A stretch of DNA of 22,868 bases. Origin: Lysobacterales bacterium UBA2790. Lineage in GTDB: Bacteria > Pseudomonadota > Gammaproteobacteria > Xanthomonadales > Xanthomonadaceae. Positions 14,508 to 22,868 of the stretch are shown here, piece by piece. Location: positions 9,873 through 32,740 of the forward strand of contig DEHW01000216.1 in NCBI GenBank assembly GCA_002352135.1. The letters are read 5' to 3'. The notes beneath the pieces are model-generated. The model did not search any database. It was not told the origin of the DNA and saw nothing but the letters and a program-made list of their open reading frames with translations. The position numbers were made by a program, and so were the translations under genes. Positions within the stretch are counted from its first letter, which is position 1; each line of letters starts with the position of its first letter.

Positions 14508-16892
14508 TCAGTCACCGGCCTTTCTTGCGGCGACTTTGGCCAGTCGCAGCCAAGTGTCAACGACGGTGTCCGGATTGAGCGAGACCGACTCGATGCCTTG
14601 TTCCATCAGCCATTCGGCAAGGTCCGGGTGATCCGACGGTCCTTGGCCGCAGATGCCGATGTACTTGCCCTTGGCGCGTGCGGTCTGAATCGCCATCGAT
14701 AGCAGCTTCTTGACCGCGGGGTCGCGTTCGTCGAACAGCTTGGCAACGATGCCGGAGTCGCGATCCAGGCCAAGCGTGAGCTGGGTCAGATCGTTGGAAC
14801 CGATCGAGAATCCGTCGAACAGGTCGAGGAACTCATCCGCCAGCAGCGCATTGGAGGGCACCTCGCACATCATGATGACCTTGAGTCCATTCTCGCCCTG
14901 TTTCAGGCCGTATTTTTCCAGGGTTTGCAGCACTTTGCGGCCTTCCTCCAAGGTGCGGACGAAGGGAATCATCACCCACGCGTTGGTCAGCCCCATCTCG
15001 TCGCGGACTTTCTTCATTGCCCGACATTCCAGGGCGAAACAGGCTTCGAACGAGGGATCAACGTAGCGACTGGCCCCACGGAAGCCGATCATCGGATTTT
15101 CTTCGTGTGGCTCATACGCCGTACCGCCCAGCAGATTGGCGTATTCGTTGGACTTGAAGTCCGAGAGGCGAACGATCACTGGATAGGGCGCAAAAGCAGC
15201 GGTCAGCGTGGCGATACCTTCGGCGAGACGATCCACATAGAAGCTGACCGGATCGGCATACCCAGCGATCAACGCATCGATCTTGCTGCGGATATCCGCC
15301 GGCTGCTTGCTGTATTCCAGCAATGCTTTGGGATGGATGCCGATCTGGCGGGCGATGACGAACTCCAGTCGCGCCAATCCAATTCCCTGATGGGGTAGCT
15401 GGGCAAAGTCGAACGCGCGTTCGGGGTTGCCGACGTTCATCATGATTTTCAGCGGTGCCTTGGGCATGTCGCCGAGATCGGTCACGGTGTGTTCGAAGGG
15501 CAGGGCACCCGCATAGATATAGCCGGTGTCGCCTTCGGCACAGGACACCGTTACTTCGCTGCCGTCCGCGATCAAACTGGTGGCGTCACCGCAACCGACG
15601 ACGGCGGGTACACCCAGTTCGCGCGCGATGATCGCGGCGTGACAGGTTCGTCCGCCGCGATTGGTGACAATGGCCGATGCGCGCTTCATCACCGGTTCCC
15701 AGTCGGGATCGGTCATGTCGGCGACAAGCACATCGCCCGGCTGCACGCGATTCATGTCCTTCAAGGAGCGAATGACCTTCGCCGTGCCGACGCCGATCTT
15801 GTGACCGATGGCGCGGCCTTCGGCCAGACGCTCGCTGCTTCCACTCAGGTGATAGCGCTCGATCTGGGTCGAGCTGCCACGGGATTTCACAGTTTCCGGG
15901 CGCGCCTGAACGATGTAGAGCTTGCCGGTGATGCCGTCCTTCGCCCACTCGACGTCCATCGGACGGCCATAGTGCTGTTCGATGGTCAAGGCTTGGCGCG
16001 CCAACTCTTCGATGTCGTGGTCATTGATCGAGAAGCGCTGCCGCAGGTCTGCCGGCGTTTCTTCGATACGGACGCGCTCGCCGGGCTGATTCGAGTAGAC
16101 CATGCGTTGCTGTTTGGCACCGATCTGCCGACGCAATACGGCGGGCTTGCCCTGCTTGAGGGTGTGCTTGTAGACGTAGAACTCATCCGGATTGACGGCG
16201 CCTTGCACCACCATTTCGCCCAGTCCGTAGCTGGAGGTGATGAACACCACGTCACGAAAACCGGATTCGGTGTCCAGCGTGAACAGAACTCCGGAAGCGC
16301 CGACGTCTGAACGCACCATCAGTTGCACGCCCGCGGAAAGGAACACGTCCTCGTGCTTGAATCCATGATGCACGCGATAGGCGATGGCACGGTCGTTGTA
16401 GAGACTGGCAAAGACTTCCTTGACCTTGTGCACGACTTCGTCAGCGCCGATGACGTTGAGAAACGTCTCCTGCTGACCCGCAAACGAGGCATCCGGCAGG
16501 TCTTCGGCGGTGGCGGAAGAGCGCACCGCCACCGAGAGTTCGGCGCAGCCAGCCTCGCTGCTCATCTGCGCGTAGGCGCTGCGGATGGCGCTATCCAGCG
16601 CGCCCGGCAGGGGCGCATCAATGACCCAGCCACGAATTTCCGCGCCCGCTTTCGTTAGCGCATCGACGTCTTCGACATCCAGCGTGGCGAGTTTCTGCTG
16701 GATTCGCTCAGCGAGCTGGTTTTCGGCAATGAACTCCTTGAACGCGGAGGCCGTGGTCGCAAAACCGCCGGGCACGGAAACGCCCAGTTGTGACAGGTGA
16801 CCGATCATCTCGCCCAGCGAGGAGTTCTTGCCGCCGACCTGAGCCAGATCACCGAGGCGAAGTTCGTGGAGCCAAAGAATGTGCGCTTGCAA
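14508..16892 (-). CDS. ppsA: Phosphoenolpyruvate synthase
   Basis: Converts pyruvate, ATP and water to PEP, AMP and phosphate, feeding gluconeogenesis. Domains in order: N-terminal ATP-binding domain ([17 protein letters not shown] near the start, [21 protein letters not shown]), swivelling phosphohistidine domain with [23 protein letters not shown] (catalytic His418, E. coli His421), and C-terminal PEP/pyruvate barrel with [32 protein letters not shown] and [12 protein letters not shown] (catalytic Cys). The TTG at 16892 is chosen because GGAG lies 7 nt upstream and [11 protein letters not shown], the conserved N-terminus, follows at once. This gives 794 residues (E. coli 792). The in-frame extension to 17006 falls in a structured leader. 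It is divergent from ppsR, which encodes its regulatory kinase/phosphorylase. Confidence 0.97.
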   Translation of the reverse strand: MQAHILWLHELRLGDLAQVGGKNSSLGEMIGHLSQLGVSVPGGFATTASAFKEFIAENQLAERIQQKLATLDVEDVDALTKAGAEIRGWVIDAPLPGALDSAIRSAYAQMSSEAGCAELSVAVRSSATAEDLPDASFAGQQETFLNVIGADEVVHKVKEVFASLYNDRAIAYRVHHGFKHEDVFLSAGVQLMVRSDVGASGVLFTLDTESGFRDVVFITSSYGLGEMVVQGAVNPDEFYVYKHTLKQGKPAVLRRQIGAKQQRMVYSNQPGERVRIEETPADLRQRFSINDHDIEELARQALTIEQHYGRPMDVEWAKDGITGKLYIVQARPETVKSRGSSTQIERYHLSGSSERLAEGRAIGHKIGVGTAKVIRSLKDMNRVQPGDVLVADMTDPDWEPVMKRASAIVTNRGGRTCHAAIIARELGVPAVVGCGDATSLIADGSEVTVSCAEGDTGYIYAGALPFEHTVTDLGDMPKAPLKIMMNVGNPERAFDFAQLPHQGIGLARLEFVIARQIGIHPKALLEYSKQPADIRSKIDALIAGYADPVSFYVDRLAEGIATLTAAFAPYPVIVRLSDFKSNEYANLLGGTAYEPHEENPMIGFRGASRYVDPSFEACFALECRAMKKVRDEMGLTNAWVMIPFVRTLEEGRKVLQTLEKYGLKQGENGLKVIMMCEVPSNALLADEFLDLFDGFSIGSNDLTQLTLGLDRDSGIVAKLFDERDPAVKKLLSMAIQTARAKGKYIGICGQGPSDHPDLAEWLMEQGIESVSLNPDTVVDTWLRLAKVAARKAGD

Positions 16893-16936
16893 GGGACGTC
16901 TCCAGATCGAGGGAAGCGGGGGCGCATCTTCACCAT

Positions 16937-16981
16937 GGGGGAACGCCTGCAGTACGGCTGCAGGACGCTGCGAATTCCCCC
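16937..16981 (-). promoter_or_regulatory. Stem-loop in the ppsA 5' leader
   Basis: Outer arms GGGGGAA/TTCCCCC (16937-16943, 16975-16981) enclose a perfect inner hairpin CCTGCAG-tacgg-CTGCAGG (16946-16964). A second hairpin CCCTTTG/CAAAGGG (16997-17014) lies further from the gene. Together they would form a structured leader 45-120 nt before the TTG start. The function is unknown. Confidence 0.4.
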
Positions 16982-17172
16982 TTTGCCTGAATGCAACCCT
17001 TTGCAATCAAAGGGATTCTGCGGTCGGGATCAAGGGCGCTGGGCAAACTGGCCGGGGGCGCGCAGTCACAAGGTGTTGCTGACCCCTTTATGATCGTCTC
17101 CACCGGCGCAGGGCACAAGGAAAATGCGCTAGGCCGATAGTCTGATTTGTGCACTGCGAAATGGAGGTTGGC

Positions 17173-17988
17173 ATGCGACGTCCCGTGTTTTACGTGTCTG
17201 ACGGCACAGGCATTACGGCGGAAACCATCGGGCACAGCCTGTTGACGCAATTCGGCGACGTCGATGTCGAGACCCAACGCGTGCCCTTTGTCGACACTTA
17301 CGACAAGGCGCAGCATGCTGCCGAGCGGATCAAGGCCGCGGGGCTTCGCACCGGACACCGTCCCATTGTGGTGAACACGGTCGTCGACGGCACCCTGACC
17401 GCCATCCTTGCCGAGAGCGGCGCGCTGATGCTTGACGTGTTCAATCCGTTCATCGCGCCCCTCGAACGCGAGCTCGGCCAGCCTCGGCAACCGCGCGTCA
17501 ACCAGGCGCATGCCTTGGTGGACTTCAGTGCCTATGAAGCGCGAATCGATGCCACCAACTATGCCTTGACGCACGACGATGGCATCGATGTGCGCTATGA
17601 CGATGCCGACGTGATTCTGGTAGGGGTTTCGCGATCCGGAAAGACGCCGACCTGCCTGTACTTGGCCTTGCACTACGGGGTCAAGGCCGCCAACTATCCC
17701 TTGACTGATGACGATCTCGAAGCCGCCGAGTTGCCGCGCCGTCTACGTCCGCACCGACGCAAACTGTTTGCGCTGACGATCGATCCTGATCGATTGCGGC
17801 AGGTCCGTGAAGCGCGCAAGCCCGGTAGTCGCTACGCGACGCTGGAAACCTGTCGTCGGGAAGTGCAGGCAGGCGAGTCGCTGTTTAGACAGGAGGGCTT
17901 GCCCGTACTCAGCACCACGGCCACCTCGATCGAGGAAATCGCCAGCAAGGTGATGTCGACGCTGGGCATTGATCGCCACGCGTACTGA
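17173..17988 (+). CDS. ppsR: PEP synthase regulatory protein (bifunctional kinase/pyrophosphorylase, DUF299)
   Basis: ADP-dependent Ser/Thr kinase and phosphate-dependent pyrophosphorylase that inactivates and reactivates PEP synthase on the threonine next to its catalytic histidine. The 271 residues begin with the signature [24 protein letters not shown] and contain the P-loop [16 protein letters not shown], followed by [13 protein letters not shown] and [22 protein letters not shown] 17173 has GGAGG 5-6 nt upstream, so the eight codons before it are not used. It is divergent from ppsA, the usual arrangement in gammaproteobacteria. A shared regulatory region of 280 bp lies between them. Confidence 0.97.
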   Translation: MRRPVFYVSDGTGITAETIGHSLLTQFGDVDVETQRVPFVDTYDKAQHAAERIKAAGLRTGHRPIVVNTVVDGTLTAILAESGALMLDVFNPFIAPLERELGQPRQPRVNQAHALVDFSAYEARIDATNYALTHDDGIDVRYDDADVILVGVSRSGKTPTCLYLALHYGVKAANYPLTDDDLEAAELPRRLRPHRRKLFALTIDPDRLRQVREARKPGSRYATLETCRREVQAGESLFRQEGLPVLSTTATSIEEIASKVMSTLGIDRHAY

Positions 17989-18034
17989 GTGCCTCACGAC
18001 AGGGCCCCTCGCACTCGCGTGCTAGGCTGATGGC

Positions 18035-18496
18035 ATGTCCCGATTGTCCGTCCTTCCTGTATCGCCACTGCCCAACCGACTGGGCAGTCTGATGGCGTGT
18101 TATGCCGACAACTACTGGAGGTTGCTGCGTGTGTTCGCGCCACTTGCCTTGCCGGAAGGCGTGTATCGGTCAACCGGTAACGACGGCTTGCCGCTGCGCT
18201 TCGAAGTGCTGGCGCGCCACGCCTACACGCTAGAGTTGCGGCTGACCTACGAGTGGGCCGATCCGCACAGTGGTCAGCCTGACCCTTCCGCGATGATTCG
18301 CCTGTACAGCGACGCGCAGCTCGCCGAAGTCACCCACTTCGAGGTCAGCACCGGGCTGTCAGATCTGCTCGATCTGTGGCCGATGGCGCGCGCATTGATC
18401 GATCAACGCTTGCGCCAGAACCGCTCGCTGTCGCGGTGGTTGCAGTATCTGGAAGAGCAGGGCCATCATCGATTTGGGCTACAAGGCGTTGCCTGA
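18035..18496 (+). CDS. DUF1249 domain-containing protein (YqiB family)
   Basis: 153 residues that match, from memory, the DUF1249 family (E. coli YqiB): LMACYADNYWRLLRVF, LELRLTYEW, SAMIRLYSDAQLAEVTHF and a C-terminal helix LDQRLRQNRSLSRWLQYLEEQGH-like in pattern. It is probably cytosolic, with no signal or membrane segment. The molecular function of the family is not established. ATG 18035 lies 46 nt after ppsR on the same strand, so the two may be cotranscribed. It is followed by about 100 nt of spacer before the large secreted protein. Confidence 0.88.
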   Translation: MSRLSVLPVSPLPNRLGSLMACYADNYWRLLRVFAPLALPEGVYRSTGNDGLPLRFEVLARHAYTLELRLTYEWADPHSGQPDPSAMIRLYSDAQLAEVTHFEVSTGLSDLLDLWPMARALIDQRLRQNRSLSRWLQYLEEQGHHRFGLQGVA

Positions 18497-18549
18497 AGCG
18501 ATGCGCGAAGTGTGATGAAGGTTACTGATCACTGAAATCCGTCTCACCC

Positions 18550-18575
18550 GTCGTGAGGTCTACAAGCCTCGTGAC
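18550..18575 (+). promoter_or_regulatory. Hairpin in the leader of the large secreted protein gene
   Basis: As RNA, GUCGUGAGG (18550-18558) pairs with CCUCGUGAC (18567-18575) over an 8-nt loop, 9 bp including two G:U pairs, about 25 nt before ATG 18601. It may be the end of the yqiB-like transcript or a leader element; no T tract follows. Confidence 0.3.
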
Positions 18576-18600
18576 GTCTCGGGTCTGAGAGGAGAGTGTG

Positions 18601-20172
18601 ATGAACCCCGTTGGCTTCAACGCAAGTCTAGTCATTCCAGTCACGATGGTTGGCATGCTCATGGTCAGCGTGTCCTCCTTCGATGCACATGCCGCATGCG
18701 TCGATCCACCGCCGCCACCGACCTGCGATGTGGAAGGGCAATTCATCGGTGGGCGTTGGGATCTGTTACAGCTCTCCGGGCAGTATTCGGTCAGCGGTTC
18801 AGAGTCATTTCGCCCGTTCATTGACGACAGTCTGACCGATGAATACCAGACCTCGGGGAGCTTGAGCGTCACCCTGCTCGGCGGGTCGCAAGACAACTAC
18901 GTGGATGTCGCCTGCGATGGCAGCGTTACGGGCCGTGGAAGGGAGCGCATATCGGGCAGCCTGACGAAGTCTCCGAATATCTGGTACTACAACCCGGACA
19001 CCTGCATCGGGTTTCCCGCGACGATGAGTTGGTCGCTCGACATCGAGCGCAGCTACCTTATTTCCGGCTCCGTGTCTGGCAGCGGACAGCTCGATCTGAC
19101 CTACGAGGTGGACTCGGCTTCGTTGGACTTCCAAGGGCTGATGGCGCAGAGCTATGACTGCGTTTTCATTTCTGCGCAGCGCAGCTTTGTCCTTGATATC
19201 CATGGTGACAGCGAGCAGGTCAGATTGGCAGGTGGCTATGATCCAGATGCGGGCACGTTCTCGCCGACGATTACGCATATCGGTGGCAAATCCTGGCTGG
19301 ATGCCGCGTTGCACGGCATTGCCTTGAATCAAACCCATGATTTCGATGAGAGCACGATCCAGCTCGCGCCTTCATTTCAAGGTGCAGGTGCAGCACAGTC
19401 AATGCCTCAGACATACAACCAATACTTGGCCCAGAACGGCATCACGCTGTCGGCAACGCTGCAGGCAAGCGCAGAACCGAAGCAACCAAAGATCGAGTTG
19501 ATGCGCCTTCAGGCGCCAGCCCAGTACCTGCGTGATGTGTCCGTCGACACCGAAGTGGAAGTGGAAATTGATTGGAGAGGCAAGCCGCCTGGTAGCGTCG
19601 AGTTCACCTACGGGACGCAGTCGGCGACTGTCGCGGGCAGCAACGTGGTGACCTGGACCTTTGATGCGGGTGACGAAGCAGACACGATCACCGCCGTGGC
19701 GCGTCAGGGAAGTGAGGAATCGTTGCCCCACACGATCAATGCACCGAAGGTGTCGGTGCCTGAATGGGCAGGCTCGGCGGCAGATTGGAGCGGGCAATCC
19801 GGCGTTCGCTATGAGGCGACGCTTGATTGGCCGGTGTCGATGGAGACCACGCGCACGCTGGATAGCCAGCTCTTCGCTGGAAGCGCAAGCGTGGTCGAAC
19901 GGCAGTCCGGGAGCGGGGAGTCTGCAAACCCAGATGGACTTTCGAGCGGCTGGCAAGAGCGCCAATTTGCGCTTCAACGGCAGCAACCAGACCACGTTGT
20001 CTTGCGATGCGCTGCAAACGGAGGGCGATGCCACGGCACAGTTTCCGAGTCTGCGATGGCAGCGCACCCTGAATCCACTGACCGCAGTGCCTGGCTTGCA
20101 GACCGGTGCCTGTGCAATCAGCGGATGGCTTTGCCAAGCAATTCAAAGCATCGGCATCAAGGCCTCCGCTGA
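18601..20172 (+). CDS. Large secreted protein of unknown function, N-terminal part (frameshifted)
   Basis: ATG 18601 has GGAG 6 nt upstream; the GTG one codon earlier is less likely. A Sec signal peptide (about residues 1-32, ending DAHA-A) is followed by CVDPPPPPTCDVEG and a long Gly/Ser/Thr-rich, beta-strand-like region. Cys pairs (CVD...TC, VACDG...DTC) suggest disulfides. The stretch around residues 300-390 (RDVSVDTEVEVEIDWRG, GSVEFTYGTQSATVAG, VVTWTFDAGDEADTITAVAR) looks like an Ig-like or fibronectin-like domain. From 19918 on the reading loses sense (Arg/Gln-rich, shadow-like) and stops at 20172, while the coding signal continues in the +1 frame. Dropping one G of GGGG (19915-19918) joins the two parts into one protein of about 1,027 residues. 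No known family was recognised. Confidence 0.8.
   Translation: MNPVGFNASLVIPVTMVGMLMVSVSSFDAHAACVDPPPPPTCDVEGQFIGGRWDLLQLSGQYSVSGSESFRPFIDDSLTDEYQTSGSLSVTLLGGSQDNYVDVACDGSVTGRGRERISGSLTKSPNIWYYNPDTCIGFPATMSWSLDIERSYLISGSVSGSGQLDLTYEVDSASLDFQGLMAQSYDCVFISAQRSFVLDIHGDSEQVRLAGGYDPDAGTFSPTITHIGGKSWLDAALHGIALNQTHDFDESTIQLAPSFQGAGAAQSMPQTYNQYLAQNGITLSATLQASAEPKQPKIELMRLQAPAQYLRDVSVDTEVEVEIDWRGKPPGSVEFTYGTQSATVAGSNVVTWTFDAGDEADTITAVARQGSEESLPHTINAPKVSVPEWAGSAADWSGQSGVRYEATLDWPVSMETTRTLDSQLFAGSASVVERQSGSGESANPDGLSSGWQERQFALQRQQPDHVVLRCAANGGRCHGTVSESAMAAHPESTDRSAWLADRCLCNQRMALPSNSKHRHQGLR
19911..19920 (+). other. Probable +1 frameshift site in the large secreted protein gene
   Basis: Reading gagcggggag, the upstream frame takes ggg-gag while the downstream frame needs ggg-agt. 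One base of the G4 run (19915-19918) is therefore surplus. It is either a real mutation or a sequencing/assembly error. No slippery-site or stimulator signature for programmed shifting is visible. Confidence 0.75.
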
Positions 20173-21685
20173 CGTGACACTCTCCGGTTCGGGCAACTAC
20201 GAGGGGACGGCCGGGCCGATGCAATGGGTTGGCGGCAGTCTCTCCGGTGATATCGGTGGCCAGATCAGCGCGAATGCCGGATTGCCGCCGCCGATTGCAT
20301 CCGTCGCCTCGGTCAGTGTGTGGGGCGGGGCCAATGGTTGCATCACGATGCAGGTTGCCCCGGATGTGCAACTCACTCAGCTCGGCGGTCAGCTTGAAGT
20401 GGGTGCGTCCGCGAGCTTTCTGGGCATGTCGACAGAAAGCACCAAGGACTGGCCTTTCGGTGATGAATGTGGAGGTGCGCGATCCGTTGTGGCAGGTATC
20501 CCGCAAAGCGCCTGGGTTCCGCATGACGGGCAGTTGGCAATGGCCATCACCGAAGTCGACGGACAGACTCGTGGCATTGCGGTGTGGAGTGAGATCTCCA
20601 GCGAAGGTCCACGACCGCTTGGCGAGATCCACTATCGGCTTTTCCAGGCCGGCACGTGGTCGGCGATCCAGACCTTGACGAATGATGGCAAGGCCAACTT
20701 CGCTCCAGTGGTGGAGTTCGATGCCGCAGGCAATGCGTTGCTGGTGTATCAGCGCAGCGTCGCCGCGCCCGCAACGACACCCTCAGCTCTGGCAGCGTTT
20801 GCCGACAGCGTGGATTTGCACTGGGCGCGACTGGATGGTGGCAATGGGACGGTGTTGGATCAAGGTGTGCTGACGGATGCGGCGGGACTGGACTTCGGCG
20901 CCCAATTGCGCGTGGACCAAGCGGGACAACTCTGGGTGTTCTGGCAGCGAGCTCAGGGCGTGGCGGTGACCGGTACCTCGGCGTCACCGGCGCAGTTGTG
21001 GGCTTCGCACTGGCAGGGGACGAGTTGGTCGGCGACAAGCCTGGTGACGGACGGTCTCGTGGGCGTCTGGGGCTGGTCAACGGCGGTGCGCGATGCGGAG
21101 ACGCAGTGGCTGGTGATCAGCCACGATGAAGACCAGGACTTCGCCACAGACGCGGATCGCAACCTTTCGCTGATACGCAAGATCGACGGGGCATGGGGGC
21201 AATCGGAAGCGCTCACTCTTGACGCCATTCGCGACGATAGCCCGCATCTGGTGGTCGATAGCTCCGGTGATCCTGTCCTGCTTTGGCGGGCGGGAGATAG
21301 CGCGGTTGAACTGCACGGCGATCTTTCCGCCATGCCGCAAGCGGCATTCAGTTCGCCTGATCCGCTGCTCGATGAAGGCGTGGATGCCGAATTTGCCCAT
21401 GCACGCGTGGTGGCGGGCACCTTGGGAACGCAGGTGCTTTGGAATCAGGCAGGGCGCGTTGTGCAGACCCATAAGGCGGAATCCGGCGCGGTCTGGACAT
21501 CGCCGAGTCTGGCGCTGGATAGCACGCTTGCGCAGCGTGTTCTGGCCAGTCGCGAGGTCGCGGGGCAGCTCGTGTTTGGCTATGCGACCCAGGCAATCGG
21601 ACCCGGTAGGGCTCGCGACACGCACATCACGCCGATGTTCTCGCTGTCCGTTGGCGCAATCCTCTTCGGCGATGGTTTCGAGTAG
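19934..21685 (+). CDS. Large secreted protein of unknown function, C-terminal part (after frameshift)
   Basis: Continuation of the preceding gene in the +1 frame. ATG 19934 is only the first Met after the shift and has no good ribosome binding site, so it is probably not a natural start; coding sense begins at about 19919 (SLQTQMDF). The first part is Gly/Ser-rich and beta-like (SGSGNYEGTAGPMQWVGGSLSGD-type). From about 20520 the sequence has four or five loosely repeated units of about 60-90 residues (WSAIQTLTNDG..APVVEFDAAGNALLVYQR, WSATSLVTDG, WGQSEALTL..SPHLVVDSSGDPVLLWR), which look like blades of a sialidase- or kelch-like beta-propeller. The end LFGDGFE resembles a short C-terminal tail I recall from secreted proteins of Xanthomonadales. 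Whole gene: extracellular or cell-surface, function unknown. Confidence 0.75.
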   Translation: MDFRAAGKSANLRFNGSNQTTLSCDALQTEGDATAQFPSLRWQRTLNPLTAVPGLQTGACAISGWLCQAIQSIGIKASADVTLSGSGNYEGTAGPMQWVGGSLSGDIGGQISANAGLPPPIASVASVSVWGGANGCITMQVAPDVQLTQLGGQLEVGASASFLGMSTESTKDWPFGDECGGARSVVAGIPQSAWVPHDGQLAMAITEVDGQTRGIAVWSEISSEGPRPLGEIHYRLFQAGTWSAIQTLTNDGKANFAPVVEFDAAGNALLVYQRSVAAPATTPSALAAFADSVDLHWARLDGGNGTVLDQGVLTDAAGLDFGAQLRVDQAGQLWVFWQRAQGVAVTGTSASPAQLWASHWQGTSWSATSLVTDGLVGVWGWSTAVRDAETQWLVISHDEDQDFATDADRNLSLIRKIDGAWGQSEALTLDAIRDDSPHLVVDSSGDPVLLWRAGDSAVELHGDLSAMPQAAFSSPDPLLDEGVDAEFAHARVVAGTLGTQVLWNQAGRVVQTHKAESGAVWTSPSLALDSTLAQRVLASREVAGQLVFGYATQAIGPGRARDTHITPMFSLSVGAILFGDGFE

Positions 21686-21721
21686 CGGAACTGTCAGGAG
21701 CTTGCGCGGCAGAAACGATGA

Positions 21722-22868
21722 TCAAAATCGCAGCTTCATTCCCAACAACGCGGTTCGCTCGCGACCTGGGCGCGCACCGGCTGGTCGCCACGAAGCGATG
21801 TAGTCGCGGCCGGTGAGATTCTCCACGCGGCTGTACAGTTCAACGCTGTCGTTCAGACGATAGCGCGCGGCCAGGTCGAACACCCAGGCCGAGTCTGTGC
21901 GTTGCGTTGCGGATGGTGTGCCCTGACCCGCACGGGTGCGCATGTCGTCGATGTAATTGCTGCCGATGTCGAGCGACCACTGTGGCCCCTCGACGCCCGC
22001 GCGTGCAAAGAAATTGTGTTGGGGCATGTAAGGCAGTTCGTCACCGGCTTGCACGGTGGCCCATTCTTCAAAACTGCTGGTGAAACTGCTTTGGAACTCG
22101 GAATGCGTCCAGGTGTAGCCCGTCTGCAGCGGGAAACGAAGGCCACTGGGGCCGTCGATGGTGTAGCTCGCGCTAGCCTCGATCCCATAGATCAGCGCCT
22201 CGCCGCCATCAAACTGGTCACCGACAGTGCAGTTGCCGCCGGTCGAGGCAGTACAGGTGCCGACCAGGTTGGCGTAGTCGTTGTGGAATGCCACCAGCTC
22301 GCCGAGCAGCCGGGACTCCGACCAGCGCAGTCCGGCCTCGACATTGGTGCTTTCCTCGGCTTGCGCACCGCCGCCTGGTGCGGGCGGATTGAAACCTTTG
22401 TGGACACTGAGGAAAGCTGACCAGCGATCCGAGAACAAATGGGTCAGGCCCAAGCCGGGCAGGACCTGATTGACGTCGCCATCGATCAAGCGCGTTGGCC
22501 CGGCGTCACGACCATCGGGCCGCAGCGCGTAGTCCAAGCGCTTGAGATTGATGCTTTCCCAGCGTAGGCCGGGCGTGATGATCCAGGAGTCCAGACGAAT
22601 CTCGTCCTGTGCGTAGAACGACAGCGCCTGTGCGCGAACGACACGGTTTTCCTGACTGCCGGGCAGACCCGCCGACGTCAACACCATGTCGCCATCCAGC
22701 ATCTGATAACGGTCGTCCTGCTGGAAGCGATCCTCTTCATCACGGTGCCAGCGCAGTCCAAAGCTCATTTCATGCTCGACAGCACCCCAGGCGCTGCGCC
22801 AATTCAGCACAGATTGACCACCTTCAGCGAAGTAGGCGCGATGGTTGTTGCGAATCCGCAGGGCGTTG
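21722..22868 (-). CDS. TonB-dependent outer-membrane receptor, C-terminal part (5' end outside window)
   Basis: The frame is open to the window end; about 380 residues of the C-terminal beta-barrel are visible, and the signal peptide, TonB box and plug domain lie beyond the window. Repeated amphipathic strands with aromatic girdles are seen (YAQDEIRLDSWIITPGLRWESINL, WSAFLSVHKGFNPPAPGG, STNVEAGLRWSE, YGIEASASYT). The closing segment is LYSRVENLTGRDYIASWRPAGARPGRERTALLGMKLRF with a terminal Phe, as in the family. VHKGFNPPAPGG and NVEAGLRW recall FecA-like receptors, so a ferric siderophore or citrate complex is a possible substrate, but barrel sequence does not decide this. Two Cys within a loop (TCTASTGGNCTV) may form a disulfide. 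It converges on the large secreted protein gene with 36 nt between stops and no visible terminator. Confidence 0.92.
   Translation of the reverse strand, partial: NALRIRNNHRAYFAEGGQSVLNWRSAWGAVEHEMSFGLRWHRDEEDRFQQDDRYQMLDGDMVLTSAGLPGSQENRVVRAQALSFYAQDEIRLDSWIITPGLRWESINLKRLDYALRPDGRDAGPTRLIDGDVNQVLPGLGLTHLFSDRWSAFLSVHKGFNPPAPGGGAQAEESTNVEAGLRWSESRLLGELVAFHNDYANLVGTCTASTGGNCTVGDQFDGGEALIYGIEASASYTIDGPSGLRFPLQTGYTWTHSEFQSSFTSSFEEWATVQAGDELPYMPQHNFFARAGVEGPQWSLDIGSNYIDDMRTRAGQGTPSATQRTDSAWVFDLAARYRLNDSVELYSRVENLTGRDYIASWRPAGARPGRERTALLGMKLRF

Noticed and set aside
19915..19918. Programmed ribosomal frameshifting in the secreted protein gene
   Set aside because: A G4 run is too short for a typical slippery site, and no in-frame stop, upstream Shine-Dalgarno-like stimulator or strong downstream structure is placed at the shift.

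Overview
The window is about 23 kb of GC-rich (roughly 60%) chromosomal DNA made almost entirely of housekeeping genes. The bc1 cytochrome b carries the PVWY form of the Qo motif, and the window also holds sspB, the rpsF-rpsR-rplI-dnaB-alr series, the divergent ppsA/ppsR pair and a yqiB-type DUF1249 gene. Together these point to a gammaproteobacterium. The C-terminal FGDGFE tail of a large secreted protein and the general style suggest the Xanthomonadales/Lysobacterales, but that placement is inference from memory, not from a search.

Layout. 1-1612: end of the cytochrome bc1 operon (petB partial, petC) and its terminator. 1725-2162: sspB, without the sspA that usually precedes it. 2163-3123: a minus-strand hypothetical gene, then a tRNA-Ala(CGC) with terminator lying just downstream of rnd (RNase D, minus). 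4383-6383: a lipoprotein with TPR-like repeats and a C-terminal sulfatase-modifying-factor (FGE-like) domain that lacks the catalytic cysteines, followed by an 18-bp hairpin. 6685-8709: minus-strand operon asnS, a 100-aa membrane protein and a 104-aa acidic protein. 8929-9258: an IscA/ErpA-type A-type Fe-S carrier, divergent from asnS. 9410-13220: rpsF-rpsR-rplI, terminator, dnaB-alr. 13221-13660: gene-free DNA rich in inverted repeats. 13661-14431: an MBL-fold protein of the oxygen-binding di-iron (flavodiiron-like) type, ended by a bidirectional terminator. 14508-17988: ppsA (minus, TTG start) divergent from its regulator ppsR. 18035-18496: DUF1249 gene. 18601-21685: a very large secreted protein gene broken by one +1 frameshift. 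21722-window end: 3' part of a TonB-dependent receptor (minus).

How the genes fit together. petB/petC form the respiratory bc1 complex. SspB delivers ssrA-tagged proteins to ClpXP. RNase D matures tRNA 3' ends, and a tRNA lies directly downstream of its gene. PpsR switches PEP synthase by reversible phosphorylation. DnaB and Alr share a translationally coupled junction. No prophage, insertion sequence or CRISPR array is visible. I do not see a clearly new multigene system. The most notable items are the frameshifted secreted protein with its C-terminal tail, the FGE-like lipoprotein, the di-iron MBL protein with a variant ligand set, and the hairpin-rich spacer upstream of it.
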